The notes: generated by a model not told the origin, from the sequence alone. Positions 1-9,590 are shown, numbered from the stretch's first letter. The stretch is DNA of 64,000 bases from Collinsella aerofaciens (GCF_028206795.1 NZ_JAQLFJ010000003.1:72850-136849), one strand, 5' to 3'. Translations and numbers: made by a program.

Positions 1-57
1 TCGCTCTGGACGTCGCGCAGCGTCGAGCCGTTACGCCGTTCGGCAGAACGGCGTAAC
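1..57 (+). repeat. 3' part of structured repeat family A (cut by window edge)
   Basis: The sequence matches the last third of the elements at 26337-26520 and 35291-35473: a CGCTCTGG block, then GCAGCGTCGAG, then a 12-bp perfect hairpin (30-41 with 46-57, loop GGCA). Compared with the other two copies the hairpin has two compensatory pair changes (G-C to C-G and T-A to C-G), so pairing is kept while sequence drifts. The rest of the element lies to the left of the window. It ends one base before the hspR stop codon. Confidence 0.75.
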
Positions 58-474
58 CTAGAGATCCCCGCCGGCACCCAGCAGCTTGCGCATGACCTGT
101 TCGGGGTTGACCGAGCCGTCGCGCGGGGCCAGGGCGGTGATCTTCTTCTGCATCTTGTACTCGTGCAGCTCGTCCTCGAGCTGGCGCACGCGGGCGCGGA
201 GCTTTTCGTTCTCGCGGTCGCGCTCCTCGGCACGCTCCTTCATATCGAGGATGCGCACCACGCCGGCAAGGTTGATGCCCTCGTCGGTCAGTTGGTTGAT
301 GAGTTCCAGACGCTCGATATCGGCACGCGAATACAGGCGCGTGTTACCGCCCGAGCGCTGAGGATTCACCAGGCCCTTGGACTCGTAGACGCGCAGAGTC
401 TGCGGGTGCATGCCGGTCAGCTCGGCCGCCACGCTGATCATGTACAGCGGTTTGTTCCTATTGTCCTCGGCCAT
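58..474 (-). CDS. hspR: HspR, MerR-family heat-shock repressor
   Basis: This 138-residue protein is a MerR-type winged-helix repressor. The HTH occupies about residues 10-55 (YMISVAAELTGMHPQTLRVYE followed by the RSGGNTRLYS wing), and a charged coiled coil follows at about 75-112. In actinobacteria HspR represses the dnaK operon and uses DnaK as co-repressor, so free DnaK reports on folding stress. Here it is the last gene of dnaK-grpE-dnaJ-hspR, 72 bases after dnaJ, the usual autoregulated arrangement. ATG follows a GGAAAGGGGTCAG leader. The stop codon abuts a family A hairpin at 30-57. The assignment rests on the HTH and the operon position. Confidence 0.93.
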   Translation of the reverse strand: MAEDNRNKPLYMISVAAELTGMHPQTLRVYESKGLVNPQRSGGNTRLYSRADIERLELINQLTDEGINLAGVVRILDMKERAEERDRENEKLRARVRQLEDELHEYKMQKKITALAPRDGSVNPEQVMRKLLGAGGDL

Positions 475-546
475 GCTACCTGACCCCTTTCCGTCTCGTT
501 ATCGTCCATCATAAGCCCGCGGGCGTGGGCGTGCGCCGCGACCGCC

Positions 547-1512
547 CTAGTACGTCGCCTTGTAACGGTTGACCTTCTCGCGATAATCGCGCGTGTCGGC
601 CTCGCGCAGCTTGGTCATGGCATCGCGCTCATCGTCGGACAGGCTCGTGGGGACCTGCACCTTGATCTCGACGAGCAGCGCGCCCGTACGACCACGGTGC
701 TTAACGTCGGGCGCGCCCATCTCTTTAAAGCGGAACTTCTTGCCCGTCTGGGTGCCAGCGGGCACCTTCAGACGAACCGTCGCGCCGCCGGGCGTGGGCA
801 CATCCACCGTGCAGCCGAGCGCCGCCTCGTAGACCGAGACCGGCACCTCCATGGTCACATCGGCACCCTTGCGCTTAAACAGCGGATGCTCCTCCACATG
901 CGTGGTCACGACCAGGTCGCCGCGCTCGCCTCCGGCAACGCCGTACTCGCCGCGGCGCTTGTAACGCAATTTGCCGCCGTCGACCGCGCCCGCGGGCACC
1001 GAGACCGTAATGGTCTGCTGCTCGCCTGTCGAGGGAATGCGATAGGTGACCTTGTGCGTCACGCCGCGAAACGCGTCCTCGGCAGTTACGTCGACAGTCA
1101 GCGACAGGTCGCCGCCCTTGCGCGCGCGGTTGCGGCCCGCGCCCGCACCGGCAGCGCCCGCGGCCCCGGCAAAGCCCGAGCCCCAATCGCTGCCCCAGGC
1201 GCCGTTGCCGCTAAAGATGCTGTCGAAGATGTCGCCCCAGCCGCTGGCGCCCGCGCCGGCACCGTAGCCGCCGCCATACGCGCCGCCTGCGCCCGGCATG
1301 CCGCCAAACATGAGCATCTGGTCGTACTCTTTGCGCTTCTTCTCGTCCGAAAGCGTCTCGTAGGCCTCGCTAATCTCCTTGAACTTGGCCTCGTCGCCGC
1401 CGGCATCGGGGTGATATTTTTGCGCGAGCTTGCGAAACGCGCTCTTGATCTCTTTGTCGGAGGCGCTCTTGGATACGCCCAGGATGTCATAGAAGGTTTT
1501 GCCTGCAGCCAT
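547..1512 (-). CDS. dnaJ: DnaJ/CbpA-type co-chaperone (zinc-finger-less)
   Basis: The 321-residue protein has an N-terminal J domain (residues 4-70) with the HPD motif (YHPDAGG) that stimulates DnaK ATP hydrolysis. A Gly/Ala-rich linker (about 70-130) comes next, then two C-terminal beta-sandwich substrate-binding domains (about 135-300). The four CxxCxGxG zinc repeats of class A DnaJ are absent, so this is a class B (CbpA-like) J protein that serves as the operon's DnaJ. GGAGAGGAGC precedes the ATG. It follows grpE by 107 bases, with a hairpin between them (1586-1613), and precedes hspR. It should deliver clients to the DnaK encoded at 2465-4357. Confidence 0.93.
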   Translation of the reverse strand: MAAGKTFYDILGVSKSASDKEIKSAFRKLAQKYHPDAGGDEAKFKEISEAYETLSDEKKRKEYDQMLMFGGMPGAGGAYGGGYGAGAGASGWGDIFDSIFSGNGAWGSDWGSGFAGAAGAAGAGAGRNRARKGGDLSLTVDVTAEDAFRGVTHKVTYRIPSTGEQQTITVSVPAGAVDGGKLRYKRRGEYGVAGGERGDLVVTTHVEEHPLFKRKGADVTMEVPVSVYEAALGCTVDVPTPGGATVRLKVPAGTQTGKKFRFKEMGAPDVKHRGRTGALLVEIKVQVPTSLSDDERDAMTKLREADTRDYREKVNRYKATY

Positions 1513-1585
1513 CGTAGCTCCTCTCCTGTTTCATCCGCCGCCCAGCGGGCGGCGGCTCATGCTTTCATATGGCACTAGGCCAGAA

Positions 1586-1613
1586 AGGGCCCCGGGTGTT
1601 GCCCCGGGGCCCT
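1586..1613 (-). terminator. Strong hairpin between grpE and dnaJ
   Basis: Perfect 10-bp GC stem GGGCCCCGGG (1587-1596) pairs with CCCGGGGCCC (1603-1612), followed on the minus strand by TTTCT. It looks like an intrinsic terminator or processing site inside the chaperone operon, which could lower dnaJ-hspR expression relative to dnaK-grpE. Activity is inferred. Confidence 0.6.
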
Positions 1614-1619
1614 TCTCAA

Positions 1620-2462
1620 TTACTCCTCGGTGCTCTCAGCCGTATCGGCCGCAGCATCCTCGGGCGCCGCTTCGGGCTCCGGTGCGGGGCGCTTCTCGCC
1701 ACCGTAGGTCACCGTCACCATCGCGGAGCGCAGGATGCGGTCCGCCATGCGGTAGCCCTTCTGGTACACGTCGTTGACGGTCTCGTCGTACTGCGATGCG
1801 TCCTCGACACGCCCCACGGCCTGGTGCTCGAGCGGATCGAACGCCTCGCCCTTGGGATCGATGGGCTCAACGCCCTCGTGCGCAAACACATCGAGCAGCT
1901 TGGCATGCACCGCGTCAACGCCATCGACGAACTGCTTAAAGTCGTCGGAAAGCTCCTGACTACGGGCATGGTCGATTGCACGCTCGATATCGTCAACCAC
2001 CGGCAACAGCGCGGTGACGAGCTTCTCGGTCGCGCGCTCGCGCTCGGCGATACGCTCGCTAGCGGTGCGGCGACGGAAGTTCTCCCAGTCGGCCTGCAGA
2101 CGGGCGGTACGCTCGGTGGCGTCCTTTGCCTTGTCCTCGGCGGCCTTCTGGGCCTCTGCCGCAGCATCGAGCTCGCTGCGCACGTCGGCAAGCTCCTTTT
2201 GGGCCTGCTCGAACTTGAGCTTAAAGTCGTTGTCGGCGGCTTCCTCACCGGCGCGGATAGCGGCTTCCACCATCTCGTCCTCGGTCATCGTCGCCTCCTT
2301 GTTGGAATCCTCTACCTGGTTCTCGGCAGCCTCGGCGGCCTCGGCCTCGTTGGCCTCGGTATCGTCGACGGCCTCTACGGGAATCTTCACGTCCTTCTCC
2401 TCAGAGTCAACGGGGGCGGCGCCAGCGGCGGCCGCCTCCGTGCGAGCTTTACGGGCGGACAT
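1620..2462 (-). CDS. grpE: GrpE nucleotide exchange factor
   Basis: GrpE releases ADP from DnaK. The conserved part runs from about residue 60: a long coiled-coil helix (KFEQAQKELADVRSELDAA), the DWENFRRRT core, and the C-terminal beta domain (YEDQ-type GEAFDPLEHQAV). Residues 1-58 are acidic low-complexity sequence, and the extreme C-terminus is also Glu/Ala-rich. Two starts are plausible. The first, at 2462, lies 2 bases after the dnaK stop. The second is in-frame Met59 at 2288, preceded by a near-perfect AAGGAGG at the right spacing, which would give a 222-residue protein closer to usual GrpE length. The longer form is listed. Co-transcribed with dnaK. Confidence 0.92.
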   Translation of the reverse strand: MSARKARTEAAAAGAAPVDSEEKDVKIPVEAVDDTEANEAEAAEAAENQVEDSNKEATMTEDEMVEAAIRAGEEAADNDFKLKFEQAQKELADVRSELDAAAEAQKAAEDKAKDATERTARLQADWENFRRRTASERIAERERATEKLVTALLPVVDDIERAIDHARSQELSDDFKQFVDGVDAVHAKLLDVFAHEGVEPIDPKGEAFDPLEHQAVGRVEDASQYDETVNDVYQKGYRMADRILRSAMVTVTYGGEKRPAPEPEAAPEDAAADTAESTEE

Positions 2463-2464
2463 GA

Positions 2465-4357
<1,893 letters not shown>

Positions 4358-4899
4358 TAGAAATTCCCTCTCTCTTTTGCGTTCGCGCCGCCTCGACGGT
4401 CTGTCGCGCGGCGCTTCGGCTTGTCTTTCAGGATGTAGTGTATCCCCTTATGGGCCGGAATATACAAAATCTAAGTCAATTCATATAAGATTTCTTATCT
4501 CTGAGAGTTTAGGTTCTCAAATGCGCAGGTAGATGCACTGTTTGAGTTCTCGGCAGATCTATTGAGATCTATGTAGAGATGGCTGAGGTGCGTGCCTGAA
4601 GCCGTGCAGGGAGCCTTGGAGCGACCCGGGGGAAGCGCGACCCAATCTGAGCGTAAATTCTGGGACGTAGCTTCCGCAAGCACGCTCAATCGCCCTATAT
4701 TTCAAGTCACCTGTAGCTAACATTTGCGCAGCTCAACGGCCTCACCTGCATGTTTTTTAGTAAGCCGTGGCATACTCGGCGAACGGTATGAAGATGCCGG
4801 TCAGAGGGTATTGCAAACGGTCGCTCCCGTGGTATGTTTTTGCCCGAATCAAACCGGCGCGCATCGCCTGTAGCGTCGGTCAACAGAGAGGAAACTACC
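4358..4899. other. Divergent intergenic region: dnaK control region and unexplained hairpins
   Basis: This 542-bp gap separates dnaK from the ferredoxin gene. An AT-rich stretch (4441-4500) probably holds the dnaK promoter, but I could not place a convincing -35/-10 pair. Next to it is an inverted repeat CTGAGA-N8-TCTCAA (4501-4520), and a CTCAAA/TTTGAG pair follows (4516-4521 with 4541-4546). These resemble half sites of the HspR HAIR element (CTTGAGT-N7-ACTCAAG) but do not match its spacing. A hairpin with arms GAGCGT/ACGCTC and inner GCTT/AAGC lies in 4650-4690. No credible protein gene is visible. Confidence 0.45.
4811..4838 (+). promoter_or_regulatory. Predicted promoter of the ferredoxin gene
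   Basis: TTGCAA (4811-4816), a 16-base spacer and TATGTT (4833-4838) form a plausible sigma-70-type promoter, giving a leader of about 55 bases before the ATG at 4900. An earlier in-frame ATG at 4834 falls inside this promoter, which argues for the shorter protein. Confidence 0.5.
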
Positions 4900-5085
4900 A
4901 TGGCTCATCCCGTAATTGATGCCGACGAGTGCATCGCTTGTGGCGTTTGCGTCGACTCCTGCCCCGCTGGCGTTCTGGAGCTCCAGGACGTCGCTACCGT
5001 CGCTGACGAGGATTCCTGCGTCGCCTGTGGCGCTTGCCAGGACGCTTGCCCCGCCGGCGCGATCACCGAGATCGTCGAGGAGTAA
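4900..5085 (+). CDS. 2[4Fe-4S] ferredoxin
   Basis: The 61-residue protein consists of two bacterial ferredoxin motifs, CIACGVCVDSCP and CVACGACQDACP, with eight Cys ligands for two [4Fe-4S] clusters. It is the low-potential electron carrier typical of anaerobes, where it links for instance pyruvate:ferredoxin oxidoreductase and hydrogenases. The start at 4900 is chosen because AGAGAGG precedes it and the family normally begins MAHxI or similar. The gene stands alone, with its own promoter upstream and a strong terminator downstream. Which redox partners it serves cannot be read from the window, although the hyp genes at 20233-25272 show that the cell makes a [NiFe] hydrogenase. Confidence 0.95.
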   Translation: MAHPVIDADECIACGVCVDSCPAGVLELQDVATVADEDSCVACGACQDACPAGAITEIVEE

Positions 5086-5123
5086 CAGCTCCCCCACCTG
5101 CACACTCAAAAGTACACCGTGCA

Positions 5124-5165
5124 CAAAAAGGAGGCCTCCGCATCGCCGCGGAGGCCTCCTTTTGT
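5124..5165 (+). terminator. Intrinsic terminator after ferredoxin
   Basis: AAAAGGAGGCCTCCG (5126-5140) pairs with CGGAGGCCTCCTTTT (5149-5163), a short loop separates them, and a T-rich tail follows. Perfect 15-bp stem, so it should stop transcription from either side. Confidence 0.9.
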
Positions 5166-5203
5166 TTGTATAGGCAGCTAATTGGGGACAGGGCTACCTT
5201 GGC

Positions 5204-5270
5204 AGTTGCGGTGGAATAGTTCCCGATTCATTGCTTAGGTGCCGATTTTAGGAACTATTTCACCGCAACT
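5204..5270. repeat. 20-bp inverted repeat downstream of niaR
   Basis: Arms 5204-5223 and 5251-5270 (AGTTGCGGTGGAATAGTTCC and its near-complement, 19 of 20 paired) enclose a 27-base loop. A GGGGACAGGGCTACCTT segment just before it (5184-5200) resembles the cores of palindromes at 20138, 36467 and 59398. It could end the nad operon transcript, but there is no clear T-run. Confidence 0.7.
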
Positions 5271-5288
5271 TATAAAGACAGTATCGGG

Positions 5289-5834
5289 CTAGGACAAATC
5301 ATCCTCGTAGGGCATTAAATCGGCAAGGTAGCCCTTCTCCCTGAGCATGGCCTCGATCTCGTCGAGAGTTTGCTCGTCATCTGCCGCAATGCGATGGAAG
5401 TGATAGCCACTCGTCACCGTTAATAGCGGAAAGCTCTTGCCACTCTCGATATCGTGTAGGTAGCGCTCGACATCGCGACGATTGCGGATGTCCAGGTCGG
5501 CTGTGATCTTACCGTACACGCGGTGGTTGACGATCACGTTGAGCACGGCGCCGCCCGCGTCGACGATGCTCGTGAGCTCATCGCCCGCCTGCTCCACGCC
5601 GTGGCGTACCTTGACCAGACGCGTGGGCACAGCCGGGCTGCTCGCTGCCTCCTGTAGCACATAGCCGCGATTGGTGGCGACAATATCGTGCCCGTCGGCG
5701 CGCAGCAGGGCGATGTCCTGCACCACAACCTGACGGCTCACGCCCACCTCGCGGGCAAGCGCACTGCCCGAGACAGGATCTTTGGCTTCCTCGAGCACGG
5801 CCATGATGGAACGGCGACGCTCGCGGGCGTCCAT
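5289..5834 (-). CDS. niaR: NiaR-type niacin-responsive repressor
   Basis: The 181-residue protein has an N-terminal HTH_11 winged helix (residues 8-62, SGSALAREVGVSRQVVVQDI) and a C-terminal 3H domain. The three histidine motifs that name the domain are visible: VRHGVEQ, VNHRVYG and YHFHRI. NiaR (YrxA) binds nicotinic acid and represses NAD synthesis and niacin uptake genes. It is the last gene of nadA-nadB-nadC-niaR; its ATG overlaps the nadC stop by one base (TAATG), so translation is probably coupled. The likely operator is the palindrome at 9198-9241, upstream of nadA. The assignment rests on domain layout plus context. Confidence 0.92.
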   Translation of the reverse strand: MDARERRRSIMAVLEEAKDPVSGSALAREVGVSRQVVVQDIALLRADGHDIVATNRGYVLQEAASSPAVPTRLVKVRHGVEQAGDELTSIVDAGGAVLNVIVNHRVYGKITADLDIRNRRDVERYLHDIESGKSFPLLTVTSGYHFHRIAADDEQTLDEIEAMLREKGYLADLMPYEDDLS

Positions 5835-6694
5835 TATTTACCGTCCAGTAGACGCAGGTGCTTAAGCGAGAGGTCGAGGATCGGCGCAGAGTGCGTCAGA
5901 GCGCCCGAACTAATATAGTCAACACCCAGGCCGGCCAGGGCGCGAATGTTGTCGGCGTCTACGTTGCCCGAGCACTCGGTCTTGGCACGACCGGCGATAA
6001 GCTCAATCGCAGTAGCCATGTCGTCGTGGGTCATGTTGTCGAACATGATGATGTCGGCGCCGGCCTCCACGGCCTCGCGCACCATGTCCAGGTTCTCGCA
6101 CTCGATCTCGACCGTCGTGGTAAACGATGCGTGGGCGCGCGCCATCTCAATCGCGCGTGCCACGCCACCGGCGGCGTCGATGTGGTTGTCCTTGAGCATG
6201 ACAGCCGTCGACAGGTTATAGCGGTGGTTGCTGCCACCGCCGATCTCGACTGCGGCCTTCTCGAAGACACGCATGCCCGGCGTGGTCTTGCGCGTGTCGA
6301 CAAGCACGGTCTTGGTGCCCTCGAGCGCAGTCACCATCCGATGCGTGTAAGTAGCGATGCCGCTCATGCGCTGCAGGTAGTTGAGCGCCACGCGCTCGCC
6401 CGAAAGCAGCACGCGCGCGTCGCCGCGCACCTGGCCCACGTGGTCGCCAGCGTGCACCTCGTCGCCATCCGAGACATCGAACAACACGGAGCTCTGCGGA
6501 TCCAGCAGCTCAAAGGTGCGGACGAATACGTCCAGGCCGGCGATAATGCCATCGGCCTTGGCGATGAGCTCAACGGTAGCGGGGCGCGCCGTGGGACACA
6601 CGCTCGCCGTACTCACGTCCTCAAACGTGATGTCCTCGCGCAGAGCCTGCAAAATCAGATCATCGACGACGAGCTTCATGGTAATGGGATTCAT
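5834..6694 (-). CDS. nadC: Nicotinate-nucleotide pyrophosphorylase (quinolinate PRTase)
   Basis: NadC converts quinolinate and PRPP to nicotinate mononucleotide, CO2 and PPi. At 286 residues it has standard length. The N-terminal alpha/beta sandwich covers about residues 1-115. The barrel follows with the signatures LVDTRKTTPGMRVFEKAAVEIGG (substrate-binding Arg/Lys), GGSNHRYNLSTAVMLKDNHI and MFDNM. It is the third gene of the nad operon, starting 3 bases after nadB, and completes the aspartate-to-NaMN route. The ATG at 6694 is listed; an in-frame Met lies five codons later. GGAGGAGTAGACC precedes the listed start. Confidence 0.96.
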   Translation of the reverse strand: MNPITMKLVVDDLILQALREDITFEDVSTASVCPTARPATVELIAKADGIIAGLDVFVRTFELLDPQSSVLFDVSDGDEVHAGDHVGQVRGDARVLLSGERVALNYLQRMSGIATYTHRMVTALEGTKTVLVDTRKTTPGMRVFEKAAVEIGGGSNHRYNLSTAVMLKDNHIDAAGGVARAIEMARAHASFTTTVEIECENLDMVREAVEAGADIIMFDNMTHDDMATAIELIAGRAKTECSGNVDADNIRALAGLGVDYISSGALTHSAPILDLSLKHLRLLDGK

Positions 6695-6697
6695 GGT

Positions 6698-8074
6698 CTA
6701 CTCCTCCACGGCCTGCGTGCCGGCGGCACGGGCCAAATCATCGATTGCAAGGGTATCGGCACTCAGGGCGCGATGACGCCCGTCAAGCGCGGGCTCACCG
6801 GCCTGCTCCACGGCCAGCGACTCGCCGGTGCGCATGTACCACGCGGCACGGCGGCCCCAAACCAGAGACTCGAGCAGGCTGTTAGAAGCCAGGCGGTTCT
6901 TGCCGTGCACGCCATTGCAGGCCGTCTCGCCGGCGGCGTAGAGTTCGGGCATCGAAGTGCGGCCGTCCTTGTCGACCCATACGCCGCCCATAAAGTAGTG
7001 CTGCGTGGGCGTAACGGGGATGGGCTCGTCCAGGATGTCGCGGCCGTCCTCCAGGCAGCGCGCGCGGATATTGGCAAAGTGCCCGGTCACCACGTCGCGC
7101 TCGACGGGAGCAAAGCTCAGCCACTCGTTATCGGTGCCGTCCTGCTTCATCTGCTCGCGAATGGCGGCGGCGACCACATCGCGCGGCTGCAACTCGTCGG
7201 TAAAACGCTCGCCGGCGGCGTTGAGCAAAATCGCGCCCTCGCCGCGGCAGCTCTCGCTGATCAGGAAGGTGCGGCCCGGCTGCGGCGAGAACAGTCCCGT
7301 GGGATGAATCTGCACGTAGTCCAGGTGCTCCATCGTGATGCCGTGCTCCTGCGCGATGTAGCAGGCGTCACCGGTGAGCTGCGGGTAGTTGGTCGAATGG
7401 TCGTACACGCCACCGATACCACCCGTTGCCCACAGCGTATGGCGGGCATGGATCTTAAACGGCTTGCCGGCATGTACGCCCTCAGCGGCATTTGCCAGCT
7501 CGTCGGCGGGACGAACCGAGTTATCCTCGTCCACGGGAACGGCGACGACGCCGGCGCACACCGTAGCGCCATCGCGCTCGGCGGTCAGGATGTCGGTCAT
7601 GGCAACGTGTTCGAGAATCTGCACGTTGTCCAGCTTGCGGACAGCCTGGAGCAGCTTGGTCGTAATCTCCTTGCCCGTAATATCGGCATGGAAGGCGATG
7701 CGCGGGCGGCTGTGTGCGCCCTCGCGGGTAAAGTCGAGGCTGCCGTCGGCCTTGCGCTCAAAGTCCACGCCCATGGCCAGCAGGTCGTTGATGACCGAAC
7801 GGCTCGAGCGAATCATGATGTCAACACTCTCGCGGCGGTTCTCGTAATGGCCGGCGTGCATGGTGTCCTCAAAGAAGGCATCGTAGTCAGAACCCTCGGG
7901 CAGTACGCAGATGCCGCCCTGCGCGAGCATCGAGTCGCACTCGTCGACAGCGCCCTTGGAGAGCATGATCACGCGCGTGCTCGTCGGCAGATTGAGAGCC
8001 GCATACAGGCCTGCCACGCCGCAACCGGCAATGACAACGTCACACTCCATATCGGGGTATTGTTTGGTTTCCAC
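6698..8074 (-). CDS. nadB: L-aspartate oxidase, short form
   Basis: NadB is the FAD enzyme that oxidises L-aspartate to iminoaspartate for quinolinate synthesis. The dinucleotide motif GCGVAG is at residues 17-22, and SKGAVDECDSMLAQGGI, the HARHTLWATGG block and the HYFMGGVWVDKDGRTSMPELYAAGE flavin motif follow. The start is taken as GTG at 8074 because GGGAGAGG lies just upstream; reading further upstream enters nadA in another frame. At 458 residues it lacks most of the C-terminal helical domain of the roughly 540-residue E. coli enzyme, as in other short NadB proteins. Under anaerobic conditions fumarate would be the likely electron acceptor. Confidence 0.94.
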   Translation of the reverse strand: METKQYPDMECDVVIAGCGVAGLYAALNLPTSTRVIMLSKGAVDECDSMLAQGGICVLPEGSDYDAFFEDTMHAGHYENRRESVDIMIRSSRSVINDLLAMGVDFERKADGSLDFTREGAHSRPRIAFHADITGKEITTKLLQAVRKLDNVQILEHVAMTDILTAERDGATVCAGVVAVPVDEDNSVRPADELANAAEGVHAGKPFKIHARHTLWATGGIGGVYDHSTNYPQLTGDACYIAQEHGITMEHLDYVQIHPTGLFSPQPGRTFLISESCRGEGAILLNAAGERFTDELQPRDVVAAAIREQMKQDGTDNEWLSFAPVERDVVTGHFANIRARCLEDGRDILDEPIPVTPTQHYFMGGVWVDKDGRTSMPELYAAGETACNGVHGKNRLASNSLLESLVWGRRAAWYMRTGESLAVEQAGEPALDGRHRALSADTLAIDDLARAAGTQAVEE

Positions 8075-8130
8075 AGGAATCCTCTCCCTTGTAATGTGGC
8101 ATAAGGAATGGTCCCTCATGTCACATTGGC

Positions 8131-9156
8131 TTAGCGCGCCGCGTACTCGAGCATGCGGTCGAGCGTGAGCTTGGCCTGATCGGCGGCCTCGTCCGACACG
8201 CCAATCTGCACCTCGCCCTCGCCCGTCTCCAGGCAGTGCACGAGCTTTTCGAGCGTGATGAGATCCATGTTGACGCAGGTGGGCTGCACCGCAGGGAAGT
8301 AGAACTTCTTGCCGGTGCCCTGGCAGCGGCGCTCGAGTTCGTAGAGCACGCCACGGACCGTCACGATGATGAACTCGCTGGCGTCCGACTCCTCGGCATA
8401 TTTGATGATGCCGGCGGTGGAGCCGATGTAGTCGGCCTCGGCCAGGACGTCGGCCTTGCACTCGGGGTGCGCCAGCACGAGCGCGTCGGGGTGGGCCTCC
8501 TGCGCGTCGACGATCTGCTCGACGGTAATGATGTGATGACGCGGGCAGTAGCCGTTGTTGAGGATGACGTGCTTTTGGGGCACCTGCTCGGCCACAAAGC
8601 GGCCCAGGTTCTGGTCGGGAATGAACAAGATGTGCTGCTGTGGCAGCTCGGAGACGATCTTGACGGCGTTAGAGCTGGTAACGCACACGTCACTCCAGCT
8701 CTTGATTTCAACCGTCGAGTTGACGTAGCAGACGACAGCTAGGTCGTCGCCGTACTCGGCACGCGCCGCATCGACCGTCTCGCGCTTGACCATGTGCGCC
8801 ATGGGACAGTCCGCGCCTGGCTCGGGCAACAGCACCGTTTTGGTGGGATTGAGCAGCTTGGCGCTCTCGCCCATAAACTCCACGCCGCACAGCACGATGG
8901 TCTGCTGCGGCAGGCTCTTGGCAAGCTTTGCCAGGTAGAAGCTGTCGCCGACGTAATCGGCCACAGCCTGGACCTCGGGCGCCACGTAATAGTGCGCCAG
9001 GATCACCGCGTCGCGTTGGGTTTTAAGTTGCCGAATGGCCTCGACGAGCTCTGCGGGCACCAATGCCGCGCGCTCCGTTGCCGTCGTTGCCGATGCTAGG
9101 CCGGCCGCGATATCGCGTGCAAGCTCCGACGCATCCATGTTCGCGCTCTGTGCCAT
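8131..9156 (-). CDS. nadA: Quinolinate synthase A
   Basis: NadA condenses iminoaspartate with dihydroxyacetone phosphate to quinolinate and carries one [4Fe-4S] cluster. The three conserved Cys contexts are present: LCGVEFMGESAKLLNP, HPECKADV and QPTCVNM. Substrate-binding motifs include LAHYYVAPEVQAVADYVGDS and NNGYCPRHH. Length 341 residues. The ATG at 9156 is chosen over the TTG one codon earlier because GAGAGGGG is correctly spaced for it. First gene of the nad operon; a 56-base gap precedes nadB. A predicted promoter and large operator-like palindrome lie 36-85 bases upstream. Confidence 0.96.
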   Translation of the reverse strand: MAQSANMDASELARDIAAGLASATTATERAALVPAELVEAIRQLKTQRDAVILAHYYVAPEVQAVADYVGDSFYLAKLAKSLPQQTIVLCGVEFMGESAKLLNPTKTVLLPEPGADCPMAHMVKRETVDAARAEYGDDLAVVCYVNSTVEIKSWSDVCVTSSNAVKIVSELPQQHILFIPDQNLGRFVAEQVPQKHVILNNGYCPRHHIITVEQIVDAQEAHPDALVLAHPECKADVLAEADYIGSTAGIIKYAEESDASEFIIVTVRGVLYELERRCQGTGKKFYFPAVQPTCVNMDLITLEKLVHCLETGEGEVQIGVSDEAADQAKLTLDRMLEYAAR

Positions 9157-9191
9157 CAAGGCCCCTCTCTTTTGGCGAATCTTGGGGCTTT

Positions 9192-9220
9192 AGTATGACA
9201 CCTGGCTTTACAGCTGACAA
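9192..9220 (-). promoter_or_regulatory. Predicted nadA promoter
   Basis: On the minus strand TTGTCA (9220-9215) is separated by 17 bases from CATACT (9197-9192). The -35 box and spacer lie inside the palindrome at 9198-9241, so a protein bound there would block RNA polymerase. Confidence 0.6.
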
Positions 9221-9241
9221 GACAGCTGTAAAGCCAGGTGT
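9198..9241. promoter_or_regulatory. Large palindromic operator of the nad operon (NiaR candidate)
   Basis: Perfect 19-bp arms (9198-9216 and 9223-9241; ACACCTGGCTTTACAGCTG) surround a 6-base spacer. The ACACCTG and ACAGCTG words agree with what I remember of NiaR sites in Firmicutes, but I could not check the consensus. NiaR is encoded in the operon, so the site is probably autoregulatory. Confidence 0.65.
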
Positions 9242-9260
9242 AAAGTTGAAATAAAGATTC

Positions 9261-9329
9261 AATCATGGGGCGGGTCCATTTTCGAACTGGCAAGCTGAGG
9301 ATAGTTAAAAATGGACCCGCCCCATGATT
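9261..9329. repeat. Perfect 22-bp inverted repeat
   Basis: Arms 9261-9282 and 9308-9329 (AATCATGGGGCGGGTCCATTTT and its exact complement) enclose 25 bases. No gene or T-run is associated. It is one of many intergenic palindromes in this window. Confidence 0.85.
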
Positions 9330-9367
9330 CGAGCAGCCCGTTTTGTCCTGGACCAAGGGGCGGTGGT

Positions 9368-9566
9368 CAAAAAAGGCCAAATATGAGTACTGTCACCAAA
9401 TTGGTAGCAGCGATTTTCCGGTCCAGAGCAGCAAAATCGCTTTGTATGGAGCCCGATTGCAACTCTGAAGGACGAAAATCGATGCACTTTTGGCCGCTGG
9501 CACCGATTTTTGAGGCCATGTGGCTGTCACTAAACTGGTAACAGTACTCATATTTGGCCTTTTTTG
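9368..9566. repeat. 199-bp element bounded by 26-bp perfect inverted repeats
   Basis: Arms 9368-9393 and 9541-9566 are exact complements (ends CAAAAAAGGCCAAATATGAG). Just inside, both ends carry near-identical direct words, TGTCACCAAATTGGTA and TGTCACTAAACTGGTA. No ORF of note lies inside and I see no clear target-site duplication. The layout resembles a small non-autonomous transposable element (MITE) or a large RNA hairpin. Confidence 0.7.
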
Positions 9567-9590
9567 AGCACCGGGTTTCCGGCAGACCCC

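Noticed and set aside
4501..4520. Exact HspR HAIR operator
   Set aside because: The inverted repeat has arms TTGAGA/TCTCAG with the wrong spacing and inner bases compared with CTTGAGT-N7-ACTCAAG. It is described only as a resemblance.
4707..4901. 64-residue minus-strand frame before ferredoxin
   Set aside because: No ribosome site, no recognisable domain, and it overlaps the ferredoxin promoter and leader.
5858..8104. 748-residue plus-strand frame opposite nadB-nadC
   Set aside because: Antisense shadow. It has no ribosome site or recognisable domain, and its composition mirrors the codon structure of the sense genes.
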